A stretch of 62,663 nt of DNA from positions 1 through 62,663 of the forward strand of contig JAFARZ010000364.1 in the NCBI GenBank assembly GCA_019245115.1, written 5' to 3'. Shown piece by piece: positions 31,411 to 40,055 of this stretch; position 1 is the first letter of the stretch, and each line of letters opens with the position of its first letter. The notes below the pieces were generated by a model, which was not told the DNA's origin, made no database searches, and was given only the letters and a program-made list of their open reading frames with translations. Made by a program: the position numbers and the translations under genes. Origin of the DNA: Streptosporangiaceae bacterium (GTDB lineage Bacteria; Actinomycetota; Actinomycetes; Streptosporangiales; Streptosporangiaceae).

Positions 31411-34400
31411 GTGATCCTGCCCAGACTGAACGCCTACCGGCTGATGGTCATCGCGGCCACGCTGACCATCGCGGTCACCGCCATGCTGGCCAGCGCCCTG
31501 GCCGTGCTGAGCGGACGGAGCCTGCCCGCCGCGGTACGCCACGACCTCGCCGCGGCGGCGAACACCACGCTGCTGATCAGCGGCACCGTCACCGCGTCCG
31601 ACGACGCGCAGTACGGCCGGCTGCTACCCAGGGAGATCGCCAGGGCACTGGCCGGTACGCCGTACACGCTCTACCACGCCGCCTGGTCCGACCCGCTCGG
31701 GTTCACCGCGGGATCGGCCCCGCCCGGCGGGAGCAACCCGCCGCTGGCCGAGGCGGCCGCGCTGGACGAGGTCACCGCGCACGCGACGCTCGTAAGCGGG
31801 AGCTGGCCTACCGGGTCATCCGGCGGAGTCATCCAGGCTGCCCTTCCGGCCACGGCGGCCGCCCTGATGCACCTGACCGTGGGCCAGACGGTCACGTTCA
31901 AGGACCGGATCAGCGGGGACGCCGTCCGGTTCCGGCTCACCGGCCTGTACCGGCCGTCCCAGGCCACCGGCGTCGCGGCACAGTACTGGCGGCTCGACCT
32001 GATCGGCTTGAGCGGCTCCAGCACCGAAGGCGGATTCACCACCTACGGACCGCTGACCGTACCCCGGTCGGCGTTCGCCGCAAGCGGCGGGCTGGTCCAG
32101 GCACAGGCCTCCTGGCTGGCCGAACCGCAGATCGCGGCGATGCCGCAAAACCAGTTCGGCGGCATCGCCACCAACCTCAACGCGCTGAGCGGCTCGCTGA
32201 GCGGTCCGGTGTCGCTGCCCAGCCTCCAGCTCACCTCGGGCCTGCCGTCGGTGCTGTCGGCCACCGCGACCAACCTCGACGTGGCGCGGTCGTTGCTGGC
32301 GATCTGCGCGATCCTGCTCGCCCTGCTGGCCGGGGCCGTGCTGCTCGCCGTCGCCCGGCTGCTGTACGGGCAGCGGGAAGAGGAGACCGCGATACTGGTC
32401 GCGCGCGGCGCCACCCGCGCCCAGCTGCTCCGGCTCGCCGCGGCCGAAGCGATCCCGCTGTGCGTGGCCGCCGCCACCGGCGGCGCGGCGGGGGGAATCT
32501 GGCTGGCCCGGGCGCTGGCGCAAACCGGACCGCTGCCGGGCATGATCGCCGACGCCGCGCAGGCCGCGGCCGCGGTGACGATCGGCGCCGCCGCGATCCT
32601 GCTGGTGCCAGCCCAATGGTCGACACTGCGCCGGGTCACGCCGGGCACGGCCCGGGTCCGGCGGGGGCGGCAGGTGGCCATCTCCGCCGCCAGCCGGGCC
32701 GGCGCGGACCTGGCCCTGATCGCGCTGGCCGTGCTGGCGTGCTGGCAGCTCCGCCACTACTCCGCGGTGTCGGCTGGGGCCAACGGCACGTTCGGCGTGG
32801 ATCCCGTGGTCGTCGTGGCGCCGGCGCTGGCCCTGGCCGCCGGGACCGTGGCCGCGCTGCGGCTGCTCCCGATCGGCGGCAAGGCCGGAGACAGGCTGGC
32901 CGCGCGCGGGCGAGGCCTGACCGCCGCCCTGGCCAGCTGGCAGATCAGCCGTCAGCCCATCCGGCAGGGCGGCGCCGCGCTGCTGATCGTTCTCGCCGTC
33001 GCCAGCGCCACCCTGGCCTTCACCCAGCGGCAGAGCTGGCTGCAATCCAACCGCGACCAGGCCGCTTTCGCGGCCGGCGCCGACGTCCGGACGCAGTCCG
33101 CGCTGCCGCTGACCGCCGCCCAGACCGCCGCGCTGACGAGCACCCGCGGCGTGGAACGCGCCATGCCCGTCGCGATCTTCCCGTTCGCCTCGGCCAGCAG
33201 CCAGGTGATCGCGCTCGGCGCGACGAAAGCCGCCGACGTTGTCCTGCTCCGGCCGGACCAGGCCAAGCTGCCGGCCAGCACGCTGTTCGCCAAGATCCGC
33301 GGCGCCAATCAGGCCCCCGGCGTGGCACTGCCCGGCCATCCCGCCCAGATCCAGCTCACCGCGCGGCTCGGACCGGCCAGCCTGAACCTCGGACCGGTCC
33401 AGGTGACGGTTTCCGTCGAAGACGCGGACGGGGTTGTCTACCAGCTTCAGCCGGACACCCTGGCGGCCGACGGACAGGAGCACACCCTCACCGCCGCGGT
33501 AAACCCCGAAGCCGCCGCTGCTTCCAATGCCCCCGGCGCCAGTTACCCGCTGCGGGTCATCGCGGTCACCGTCGGGTACACACTGCCCGCCAGAAAGCCC
33601 ACGGCACCCGCGACGTTCACGGTGTCCGGCCTGTCCGGCGGCCCTGGCACGCCCGGCGTCCCGGGCAGCTTGCTGCGTCAGTTCACCGCCGTCACCTCAG
33701 CGGAAGGGCTGTCGGCCGCCCTCGGCGGCGGGCAGATCGTGACCGCCGGGTCCAATTTGCCCTCCATCAGCGGCTTCGATTTCAGCAACGGCGCGGACGC
33801 GGTCACCTTCGCCAGCGGGCACGGGCAACTGCTGGGCAACCCAGGTGCGCCGCCCGGCCCGCTCGCCGCACAGCTCGCGCTGACCGCCACCTCGCCCAAT
33901 GTCATCCCGGCCATCCCCGGGATCGCGACCCAGAGCTACCTGTCCGCGAACAGCACCAACGTCGGCGCCACCGTGCAGGCCACCATCGATGGCGCCCAGC
34001 TCAACGTGCACATCGTCGCCGCGGTGACCGCGTTTCCCACCATCACCGCGAGCAACCCCGACGGCAACGGCGCCCTCATCGTCGACCTGGCCAACGTGCA
34101 GAACTTCCTCAGCGGCCGTGCCCTGACCCCGGCGCCGGTGACGCAATGGTGGCTGGCCACCGCGGACCACGACGTGCCGCCCGGCCTGGGCGCCGGCCTG
34201 CCCGGCGGGACCGCCGTCGTCAGCACATCCGCTCTGGCCAGCGACCTGATCAACGACCCGGTGTCGCACGTGCCGCAGCAGGCGCTGCTTGGCGTGGCGC
34301 TGGCCGCGCTGCTGCTGGCCAGCACCGGCTTCTGCGTGTCGATCGCGGCCGGCGTCCGGCAGCGCCGCGCGGAGAACGCACTGCTCGCCGCCCTCGGCGT

Positions 34401-34692
34401 GATGCCAAGGGCGGCCGCCGGCCAGCTGTGCCTGGAGAAATTCATGCTGAGCCTGCCGTCGGCCGCGGCCGGCCTGGCGCTCGGCGTGTTCCTGGCCGAA
34501 CTGCTGGTGCCCGCCATCACCCTCAGCGCCAGCGCGACCACCCCGCAGCCGTCGGTGCTGATCGAGTTCGGCTGGCTGCCCACTATCGGGGCGACGCTGC
34601 TGCTGGCGGTGGTCCCGGTGGTCGCGGCGGCCCTGGTCACGGTGCGACGGCCGGATCCCGCCGCCGACCTGCGCGCGGCGGAGGCGGCATGA
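31411..34692 (+). CDS. second large FtsX-type ABC exporter permease
   Basis: This 1,093-residue protein begins at GTG 31411 with a membrane anchor, followed by an outer domain and an FtsX core near residues 285-405 with REEETAILVARGATRAQLLR. Further membrane segments occur at about 430-550. A very long outer region spans about 550-950, and a terminal core with RRAENALLAALGVMPRAAAG lies near 985-1005. It likely pairs with the preceding permease in one complex. No enzyme motif was recognised in the outer regions. Confidence 0.85.
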   Translation: MILPRLNAYRLMVIAATLTIAVTAMLASALAVLSGRSLPAAVRHDLAAAANTTLLISGTVTASDDAQYGRLLPREIARALAGTPYTLYHAAWSDPLGFTAGSAPPGGSNPPLAEAAALDEVTAHATLVSGSWPTGSSGGVIQAALPATAAALMHLTVGQTVTFKDRISGDAVRFRLTGLYRPSQATGVAAQYWRLDLIGLSGSSTEGGFTTYGPLTVPRSAFAASGGLVQAQASWLAEPQIAAMPQNQFGGIATNLNALSGSLSGPVSLPSLQLTSGLPSVLSATATNLDVARSLLAICAILLALLAGAVLLAVARLLYGQREEETAILVARGATRAQLLRLAAAEAIPLCVAAATGGAAGGIWLARALAQTGPLPGMIADAAQAAAAVTIGAAAILLVPAQWSTLRRVTPGTARVRRGRQVAISAASRAGADLALIALAVLACWQLRHYSAVSAGANGTFGVDPVVVVAPALALAAGTVAALRLLPIGGKAGDRLAARGRGLTAALASWQISRQPIRQGGAALLIVLAVASATLAFTQRQSWLQSNRDQAAFAAGADVRTQSALPLTAAQTAALTSTRGVERAMPVAIFPFASASSQVIALGATKAADVVLLRPDQAKLPASTLFAKIRGANQAPGVALPGHPAQIQLTARLGPASLNLGPVQVTVSVEDADGVVYQLQPDTLAADGQEHTLTAAVNPEAAAASNAPGASYPLRVIAVTVGYTLPARKPTAPATFTVSGLSGGPGTPGVPGSLLRQFTAVTSAEGLSAALGGGQIVTAGSNLPSISGFDFSNGADAVTFASGHGQLLGNPGAPPGPLAAQLALTATSPNVIPAIPGIATQSYLSANSTNVGATVQATIDGAQLNVHIVAAVTAFPTITASNPDGNGALIVDLANVQNFLSGRALTPAPVTQWWLATADHDVPPGLGAGLPGGTAVVSTSALASDLINDPVSHVPQQALLGVALAALLLASTGFCVSIAAGVRQRRAENALLAALGVMPRAAAGQLCLEKFMLSLPSAAAGLALGVFLAELLVPAITLSASATTPQPSVLIEFGWLPTIGATLLLAVVPVVAAALVTVRRPDPAADLRAAEAA

Positions 34693-34855
34693 GCGAGCGG
34701 GAAACGAGCGGAAGCGGCATGGGCGAGCAGAAGCGGCATGGGCGAGCGGAAGCGAGCGCCGCGGCGGATTGCCGTCCCGAAGGGGCGGTAAGCCCGCCGT
34801 GGCCCCAAGCCGGCCACGCGCCAGCGTGGCCTTGGCGCGGAGGGAAACAAAGGAG
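34692..34855. repeat. spacer with short repeats and a reverse copy of the dispersed repeat
   Basis: The first part repeats AGCGGCATGGGCGAGC-type units (34715-34755). The second part, about 34765-34850, is similar in reverse to the 23505-23676 repeats, sharing the GGCCTTGGCGCGGAGGGAAA end and the CCAAGCCGGCC core. It lies between the permease and ATPase genes, where it would be transcribed. Confidence 0.65.
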
Positions 34856-34860
34856 CGAAC

Positions 34861-35796
34861 ATGGCCACGATCGCTGATCTCGGCGCCGAGGCACGGCGGC
34901 CCCAGCGCGACTACGGGGCCGGATCGCTGATCGCGTGTGACCGGCTGGTGCGCATCTACACCGCGCCCGGAGGGATCGAAGTGCAGGCTCTGCAAGGGCT
35001 GGACCTGCTGATCGGCGAGGGTGAACTGGTGGCGCTGGTCGGCGCGTCCGGGAGCGGCAAGTCCACGCTGATGAACATCCTGGCCGGGCTGGACGTGCCG
35101 ACCGCGGGGGCGGTACGCGTGGCCGGCCACGACCTGGCCGCGATGAACACCAGGCAGCGCCTGACCTACCGGCGCAGCACGGTCGGATTCATCTGGCAGC
35201 AGACCTCCCGAAACCTGCTCCCCTACCTGACCTCGCGGCAGAACGTCGGCCTCCCCATGCGGCTGGCCGGACAGAGCGCGAAACAGCGCACTGCCCGCGC
35301 GGCCGAACTGCTCGACCTGCTCGGCATCGCGCACTGCATCGACCGCCGCCCGGATCAGATGTCCGGCGGCGAGCAGCAGCGGTGCGCCATCGCGGTCGCG
35401 CTGGCCAACGAGCCGAAGCTGCTGCTGGCCGACGAGCCCACCGGCGAACTCGACACCGCCACGGCAGCCGAGGTGTTCGGCGCGCTGGCTAAGGCCAACA
35501 CCGAACTGGGCGTCACCGCGCTCATCGTCACGCACGATCCCGCCGTGTCCTCAATGGTGCGCCGCGTAGTCGCGATCAGGGACGGCCGGACCAGCACGGA
35601 AACGCACCGTCAGGCGGTCAGGACCGACGACGGCGAGGTGGCGCACCACACGGTGGAGTACGCGGTGCTGGACCGGGCCGGCCGGGTGCAACTGCCCAAG
35701 GAGATGACCGACCCGCTGGGCATGCAGGGCCTGGTCCGCCTGGAGGGGGAGAGCGACCATATCGGCGTCTGGCCCGACGACAGGGAGAAGCAGTGA
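34861..35796 (+). CDS. ABC exporter ATPase with AbrB-like C-terminal tail
   Basis: The 311-residue protein is a MacB/LolD-type ATPase: Walker A GASGSGKST, signature MSGGEQQR, Walker B LLLADEPTGELD and a switch His in VTHDPAVSS. A tail of about 65 residues follows the fold. Its part VLDRAGRVQLPKEMTDPLG and the strand after it look like an AbrB/MraZ swapped-hairpin domain. The role of this tail is unknown; it may dimerise the ATPase or sense something. The gene overlaps the next ATPase by GTGA. Confidence 0.88.
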   Translation: MATIADLGAEARRPQRDYGAGSLIACDRLVRIYTAPGGIEVQALQGLDLLIGEGELVALVGASGSGKSTLMNILAGLDVPTAGAVRVAGHDLAAMNTRQRLTYRRSTVGFIWQQTSRNLLPYLTSRQNVGLPMRLAGQSAKQRTARAAELLDLLGIAHCIDRRPDQMSGGEQQRCAIAVALANEPKLLLADEPTGELDTATAAEVFGALAKANTELGVTALIVTHDPAVSSMVRRVVAIRDGRTSTETHRQAVRTDDGEVAHHTVEYAVLDRAGRVQLPKEMTDPLGMQGLVRLEGESDHIGVWPDDREKQ

Positions 35797-36482
35797 CCGT
35801 AGCGGTAGCCACTATGGTGGCCGTCGACCAGGTGACCAAGACCTACGGCACCGGGCGGGCCGCCTCGCACGCCCTGCGCGGCGTGACCTTCACCATCGAG
35901 ACGGGCCAGCTCGTCGCGCTGCGCGGCCGGTCCGGCTCCGGCAAGACCACGCTGCTGAACATCGTCGGCGGACTCGACCGGGCCGACAGCGGAACGGTCC
36001 GGGTATCGGGCCACGACGTCAGCGCCATGTCCGATACGGAGCGGATGAGGCTGCGCCGCACCACCGTGTCGTACATCTTCCAGTCATTCGGCTTGATCCC
36101 GATCCTGTCAGCCGCGGAAAACGTCGGCGTGCCGCTGCGAATCGCCGGTATGCCAGCGAAGCAGCGGGAAGAGCGGATCAGGCTGATGCTCGACATCGTC
36201 GGCCTCGGCGACCACGCGAAACAGCGCCCCGGCGAACTGTCCGGCGGGCAGCAGCAGCGGGTCGCCATCGCCCGCGCCCTGGCGGGCAGCCCGGAGCTGC
36301 TGCTGGCCGACGAACCGACCGGGCAGCTCGACTCGGAAACGTCCAAGCAGATCATGCGGCTGCTGCGCACCGTGGTGCAGTCCGAGGGCGTCACCGCACT
36401 CGTCGCCACCCACGACCCCAAGCTCATCGACATCGCCGACTCACTGCTGATCCTCGAGGACGGCAAGATCAAGTCCAGTTAA
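35793..36482 (+). CDS. second ABC exporter ATPase (MacB/LolD type)
   Basis: The 229-residue ATPase has Walker A GRSGSGKTTL, signature LSGGQQQR and Walker B LLLADEPTGQLD, with VATHDPKL as switch. It overlaps the preceding ATPase by four bases and closes the four-gene exporter operon. Two ATPases for two double-core permeases suggests either a heterodimer or two separate exporters. Translation may begin at ATG 35814 instead of GTG 35793. Confidence 0.9.
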   Translation: MTVAVATMVAVDQVTKTYGTGRAASHALRGVTFTIETGQLVALRGRSGSGKTTLLNIVGGLDRADSGTVRVSGHDVSAMSDTERMRLRRTTVSYIFQSFGLIPILSAAENVGVPLRIAGMPAKQREERIRLMLDIVGLGDHAKQRPGELSGGQQQRVAIARALAGSPELLLADEPTGQLDSETSKQIMRLLRTVVQSEGVTALVATHDPKLIDIADSLLILEDGKIKSS

Positions 36483-36501
36483 TACCGAACGGGCGGTGGC
36501 A

Positions 36502-37410
36502 TCACCCCCCGGCAACAACCTCGGTGCCGGAGGTGGCGGTGAGGTTGGCGTAGAGCTTGGTGAGATGGGTGGTCAGCGGGCCGGGATTGCCGTCGCCGAC
36601 CGTGCGGCCGTCCACCTTAAGGACCGGCACCAGGCCGCCCATGGTGCCGGTGACGAATGCCTCGCCGGCGGTGTAGAGCTGGGGCAGGGTGTAGTCGCCG
36701 GTCTCGGCCGGCAGGCCGGCCGAGCGGGCCAGCTCAAGCACCGTGGCCCTGGTGATGCCCTCCGGACACGACACCGTGGTCGGGGTGCGCAGCGTGCCGC
36801 CGGAGGCGAAGAAGATGTGCGTCGCGTTCGTCTCGGCGATGAAACCGCGATGATCGAGCATCACCGCGTCGTCCGCCCCGGCCACGTTGGCCTCCACCTT
36901 GGCCAGGATGGACGGCAGCAGGTTGTTGTGGTGGATCTTGGGGTCCAGGCAGTCCGGCGCGGGACGCCGGACGCTGGCGGTGATCAGCGTGATGCCGGAC
37001 GCGTCGTAGACGGGGTCCTTGAACTCGGCCAGGACAATCAGCGTCGGGCCCGTCGTATTGAGCCGTGGGTCCATCCCAGAGGTGATCTTGATCCCGCGCG
37101 TCAAGGTGAGGCGGACGTGCACCCCGTCCCGCATTTCGTTCGCGGCCAGCGTGCGGCGGATCTGCTCGGTGATCTCCTCGTCGGACGGGATCCCGGTGAA
37201 CGCCAGCGCCTTGGCCGAGGCGCGCAGCCGGGCCAGGTGGGCGTCCAGCCGGAAGATCTTTCCCGCGTACAGCCGAAGCCCCTCCCAGACCGCGTCACCA
37301 CCCTGCACCGCCGAATCGAACGGGCTCACCCCGGCCTGGTCCCGATGGGTCAGCCGGCCGCCGACGTTGACGATCAGGTCCCGGTTGCGCTCATCGAACG
37401 TCTGCCACAC
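36502..37410 (-). CDS. class IV PLP-dependent aminotransferase
   Basis: The 302-residue product belongs to the branched-chain-aminotransferase/D-amino-acid-aminotransferase fold. PSDEEI and the DPKIHHNNLLPSIL segment, with probable Schiff-base Lys, and FIAETNATHIFF are visible. It is a close fit to the branched-chain group in size, but the substrate is not certain. It overlaps the sulfotransferase-like gene by 20 bases, so it is made from the same transcript as mscR. Confidence 0.85.
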   Translation of the reverse strand: MWQTFDERNRDLIVNVGGRLTHRDQAGVSPFDSAVQGGDAVWEGLRLYAGKIFRLDAHLARLRASAKALAFTGIPSDEEITEQIRRTLAANEMRDGVHVRLTLTRGIKITSGMDPRLNTTGPTLIVLAEFKDPVYDASGITLITASVRRPAPDCLDPKIHHNNLLPSILAKVEANVAGADDAVMLDHRGFIAETNATHIFFASGGTLRTPTTVSCPEGITRATVLELARSAGLPAETGDYTLPQLYTAGEAFVTGTMGGLVPVLKVDGRTVGDGNPGPLTTHLTKLYANLTATSGTEVVAGG

Positions 37411-38125
37411 TCGCCCCTCCTCGCAGCCGGTACCGGTACAGCTTCTCGAAGTAGGGCATACACCGCTCGGCCAGCGGCTCCAGCCGTGGCGGCAGCGGTT
37501 CCGCGTTCGCGCGTGGCGCGGCGAAGCCGGTCGACGCGATCACGCCGGCGTACCAATGCGGCGCCCACACCCCGTCGGTGTCCCGCGGTCCGGGCGGCCA
37601 GGACAGCATGCGCTCATCGAACGGCACGTCAAGCGCCTGGCACAGGGCGGTCAGCGTGCCGCGGGGGTCGGCAAGCAGGTCGCCGGAGTCGATCACCGGG
37701 CCGCCGAACGTCTCGAAGATCTCCGCCTGCTGAAGCAGGCCCAGATCGTCGAGGGCCGGCTCGGTCCGGACCTTCGCGTAACTGGCCAGCAGTTCGCGCG
37801 GGTCGCGGATCAGGTGGGCGTGCCTGAACGGGACCAGGGCGCCGCGATCCACCTCGGGCAGCAGGTGGTGGGTCATCATCTTGGCGTAGCGGATCCAGAC
37901 GCCTTCGGGGAAAGGGGCCGACGTCACGTTGTCCAGAACGACCCGCCACTGTACCGGCTGGCTCGCGAGCACGAGTTCACGGTCCGGATGGATGCACCCA
38001 GTACGTTCCAGGTAATAGGCATATAGAGGCTCATCGACAACGACCGTGTCACGTCTATTTTCCCAAGCACGCATCAGCGCGGTCGACACCGTCCGCGGTC
38101 CTGACCACATCGCGATCGAAGTCAT
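37391..38125 (-). CDS. sulfotransferase-like protein
   Basis: The 244-residue product opens with MWSGPRTVSTALMRAW, the 5'-phosphosulfate-binding-loop pattern of PAPS sulfotransferases, and includes HAHLIRDPRELLASYAKV, the 3'-phosphate-binding region. These enzymes transfer sulfate to hydroxyl or amine groups; many distant members have unknown donors. The gene overlaps mscR upstream (ATGA) and the aminotransferase downstream. No substrate can be read from the sequence. Confidence 0.75.
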   Translation of the reverse strand: MTSIAMWSGPRTVSTALMRAWENRRDTVVVDEPLYAYYLERTGCIHPDRELVLASQPVQWRVVLDNVTSAPFPEGVWIRYAKMMTHHLLPEVDRGALVPFRHAHLIRDPRELLASYAKVRTEPALDDLGLLQQAEIFETFGGPVIDSGDLLADPRGTLTALCQALDVPFDERMLSWPPGPRDTDGVWAPHWYAGVIASTGFAAPRANAEPLPPRLEPLAERCMPYFEKLYRYRLRGGASVADVR

Positions 38126-39207
38126 AGCGCTACGACACTGCGCAGCACCTCACCACGGCTCATCTTGGCGAAAGCCTCTTCGATGCCGACCAGGGCGATC
38201 GTCTCGGACACGAACTTGTCCAGCGGAAGGCGGCCTTGCAGGTGCAGGCCGACCAGCATCGGGAAGTCGCGGCTCGGCAGGCAGTCGCCGTACCAGGACG
38301 ACTTCAGCGCGCCGCCGCGGCCGAACACGTCCAGCAGCGGCAGATCCAGGCGCATGTCCGGGGTCGGCACGCCGACCAGGACCACCGTCCCGGCGAGATC
38401 CCTGGCATAGAACGCCTGCCGGTAGGTCTCCGGCCGGCCGACCGCATCGATCACCACGTCGGCGCCGAAGCCACCGGTGAGGCCCTGGATGGCTTCGACA
38501 GGGTCCGTGGTGCGGGAGTTGACCGTGTGGGTAGCGCCGAACTCCTTGGCCCAGCTGAGTTTGCGATCGTCGATGTCGACCGCGATGATCGTCTGTGCAC
38601 CCGCGAGGCTCGCGCCGAGAATGGCCGCGTCGCCGACGCCGCCCGCGCCGATGACAGCCACACTGTCGCCCCTGGTGACCTGCCCGGTGTTGAGAGCCGC
38701 GCCGAGTCCCGCCATGATGCCGCAGCCGAGCAGGCCCGCCGTCGCAGGGCTGATGGCCGGGTCGACCTTAGTGCACTGGCCGGCCGCGACCAGGGTCTTC
38801 GAGGTGAACGCGCCGATGCCCAGCGCCGGGGACAGCGGCGTCCCGTCGGCTAGCGTCATCTTCTGCGTGGCGTTGTGGGTGCTGAAGCAGTACCAGGGCT
38901 TGCCCTTGGCGCACGCGCGGCAGCGGCCGCAGACCGCGCGCCAGTTCAAGATGACGAAGTCCCCTGGCTGAACCTCGGTGACGTCTGGGCCAGTCTTCTC
39001 GACCACACCCGCCGCCTCGTGGCCCAGCAGGTAAGGATAGTCGTCGCCGATGCCGCCTTCCTTGTAGTGCAGGTCGGTGTGGCACACCCCGCAGGCCTGC
39101 ACGGTGACCAGGGCCTCACCCGGACCGGGATCGGGAACGATGATGTCGGTGAGTTCGACGGGCTTGCCCTTGGCTCTGGCCACTACGCCTGGCACGGTGG
39201 TAGGCAT
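38122..39207 (-). CDS. mscR: S-(hydroxymethyl)mycothiol dehydrogenase
   Basis: The 361-residue zinc alcohol dehydrogenase follows the mycothiol-dependent formaldehyde dehydrogenase closely. It shows GVCHTDLHYKEGGIGDDYPY with the catalytic zinc ligands, the structural zinc cysteines in CGRCRACAKGKPWYC, and AVIGAGGVGDAAILGA for NAD. It oxidises the formaldehyde-mycothiol adduct towards formate. If the first genes in the window handle oxalate and formate, it belongs to the same C1 chemistry. It starts the three-gene minus-strand operon and indicates a mycothiol-producing organism. Confidence 0.93.
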   Translation of the reverse strand: MPTTVPGVVARAKGKPVELTDIIVPDPGPGEALVTVQACGVCHTDLHYKEGGIGDDYPYLLGHEAAGVVEKTGPDVTEVQPGDFVILNWRAVCGRCRACAKGKPWYCFSTHNATQKMTLADGTPLSPALGIGAFTSKTLVAAGQCTKVDPAISPATAGLLGCGIMAGLGAALNTGQVTRGDSVAVIGAGGVGDAAILGASLAGAQTIIAVDIDDRKLSWAKEFGATHTVNSRTTDPVEAIQGLTGGFGADVVIDAVGRPETYRQAFYARDLAGTVVLVGVPTPDMRLDLPLLDVFGRGGALKSSWYGDCLPSRDFPMLVGLHLQGRLPLDKFVSETIALVGIEEAFAKMSRGEVLRSVVAL

Positions 39208-39227
39208 CGTTGCTTGTCCCTTGCTGG

Positions 39228-40055
39228 TTACGGATGGAGGCGGTATTCACCGCGGGCGACGATGACAGCATGGCCGCCGACATAGACGTGCTCGATGTTG
39301 TCGGGGGTGCCCACCACACGGGCGTACAGCGTGGACGGGCGGCCGATCTCCTGGCCCTGGCTGATCTCGATCTGCTCCCCCAGGCTTATCTTGTGATGAC
39401 GGGCCAGATGGACAGCGAGCGGGCCGGCCGCGGATCCCGTCGCCGGATCCTCGGGCACGCCGAGAGCCGGCACGAACACCCGGGTCTTCCACGTCTTGCC
39501 GTGCCCGGCGAAGGTGCTGATGCCGACCTCGTGGCTGGCCAGCCGGGTGATATCGGGCTTGAGGTTGGCCACGTCTTCGTCGGTGGGCAAGGCCACGTAG
39601 ACGTGCCGCGGCCCGTTGCGGTACGCCTCCACGGGCAGCTCGGACCCGGTCACGCCCAGCGCGTCGAGCAGTTCACCGGCACGCTCGTAGGGCTCAGCCC
39701 GCGGGAGCGGCTGCTCCATCTCGCCGAAGCCGGTGCTGTCGATCGTGACCGGGACCGGCCCGAGACCGGTTTCCAGGCCGATGGTCCGCTCGCCGAGCAT
39801 GCCGGCCAGCACGAAGGCGGAACCGAGCACGGGGTGGCCAGCGAACGGAAGCTCGGCGGTCGGAGTGAAGATACGGACCCTGGCGGTCCCGCCGGCTTCC
39901 GGTGGGAGGAAAAAGACGGTCTCCGAGAGGTTGAGCTCTCTGGCGGTTCGTTGCATGCGGTCGGTGTCGAGGCCGCGGCCGTCCGGGAACACGCCGAGCT
40001 GGTTGCCCTCCAGCGGGGTACTGGTGAACACGTCGGCTATGAGGTAACTCCACAC
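39228..40055 (-). CDS. PhzF-family protein
   Basis: The 275-residue product has PhzF features: TPLEGNQLGVF early, the probable catalytic Glu in LNLSETVFF, RIFTPTAELPFAGHPVLGSA, and a second half with DPATGSAAGPLAVHL. Family members are isomerases or epimerases of small acids and amino acids; the substrate is unknown. Start GTG 40055 was preferred because earlier starts would overlap the glycosyltransferase gene by 100 bases; this one still overlaps it by 19. Confidence 0.85.
   Translation of the reverse strand: MWSYLIADVFTSTPLEGNQLGVFPDGRGLDTDRMQRTARELNLSETVFFLPPEAGGTARVRIFTPTAELPFAGHPVLGSAFVLAGMLGERTIGLETGLGPVPVTIDSTGFGEMEQPLPRAEPYERAGELLDALGVTGSELPVEAYRNGPRHVYVALPTDEDVANLKPDITRLASHEVGISTFAGHGKTWKTRVFVPALGVPEDPATGSAAGPLAVHLARHHKISLGEQIEISQGQEIGRPSTLYARVVGTPDNIEHVYVGGHAVIVARGEYRLHP

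Noticed and set aside
30225..34877. A 1,550-codon plus-strand frame
   Set aside because: It lies in another frame across the two FtsX permease genes, is almost all Arg, Gly, Ala and Pro, and arises from GC-rich third positions. The permease frames show membrane segments and domain motifs.
33697..35535. A 612-codon minus-strand frame
   Set aside because: It is opposite the permease and ATPase genes and reads as low-complexity Gly/Gln/Arg-rich sequence without motifs.
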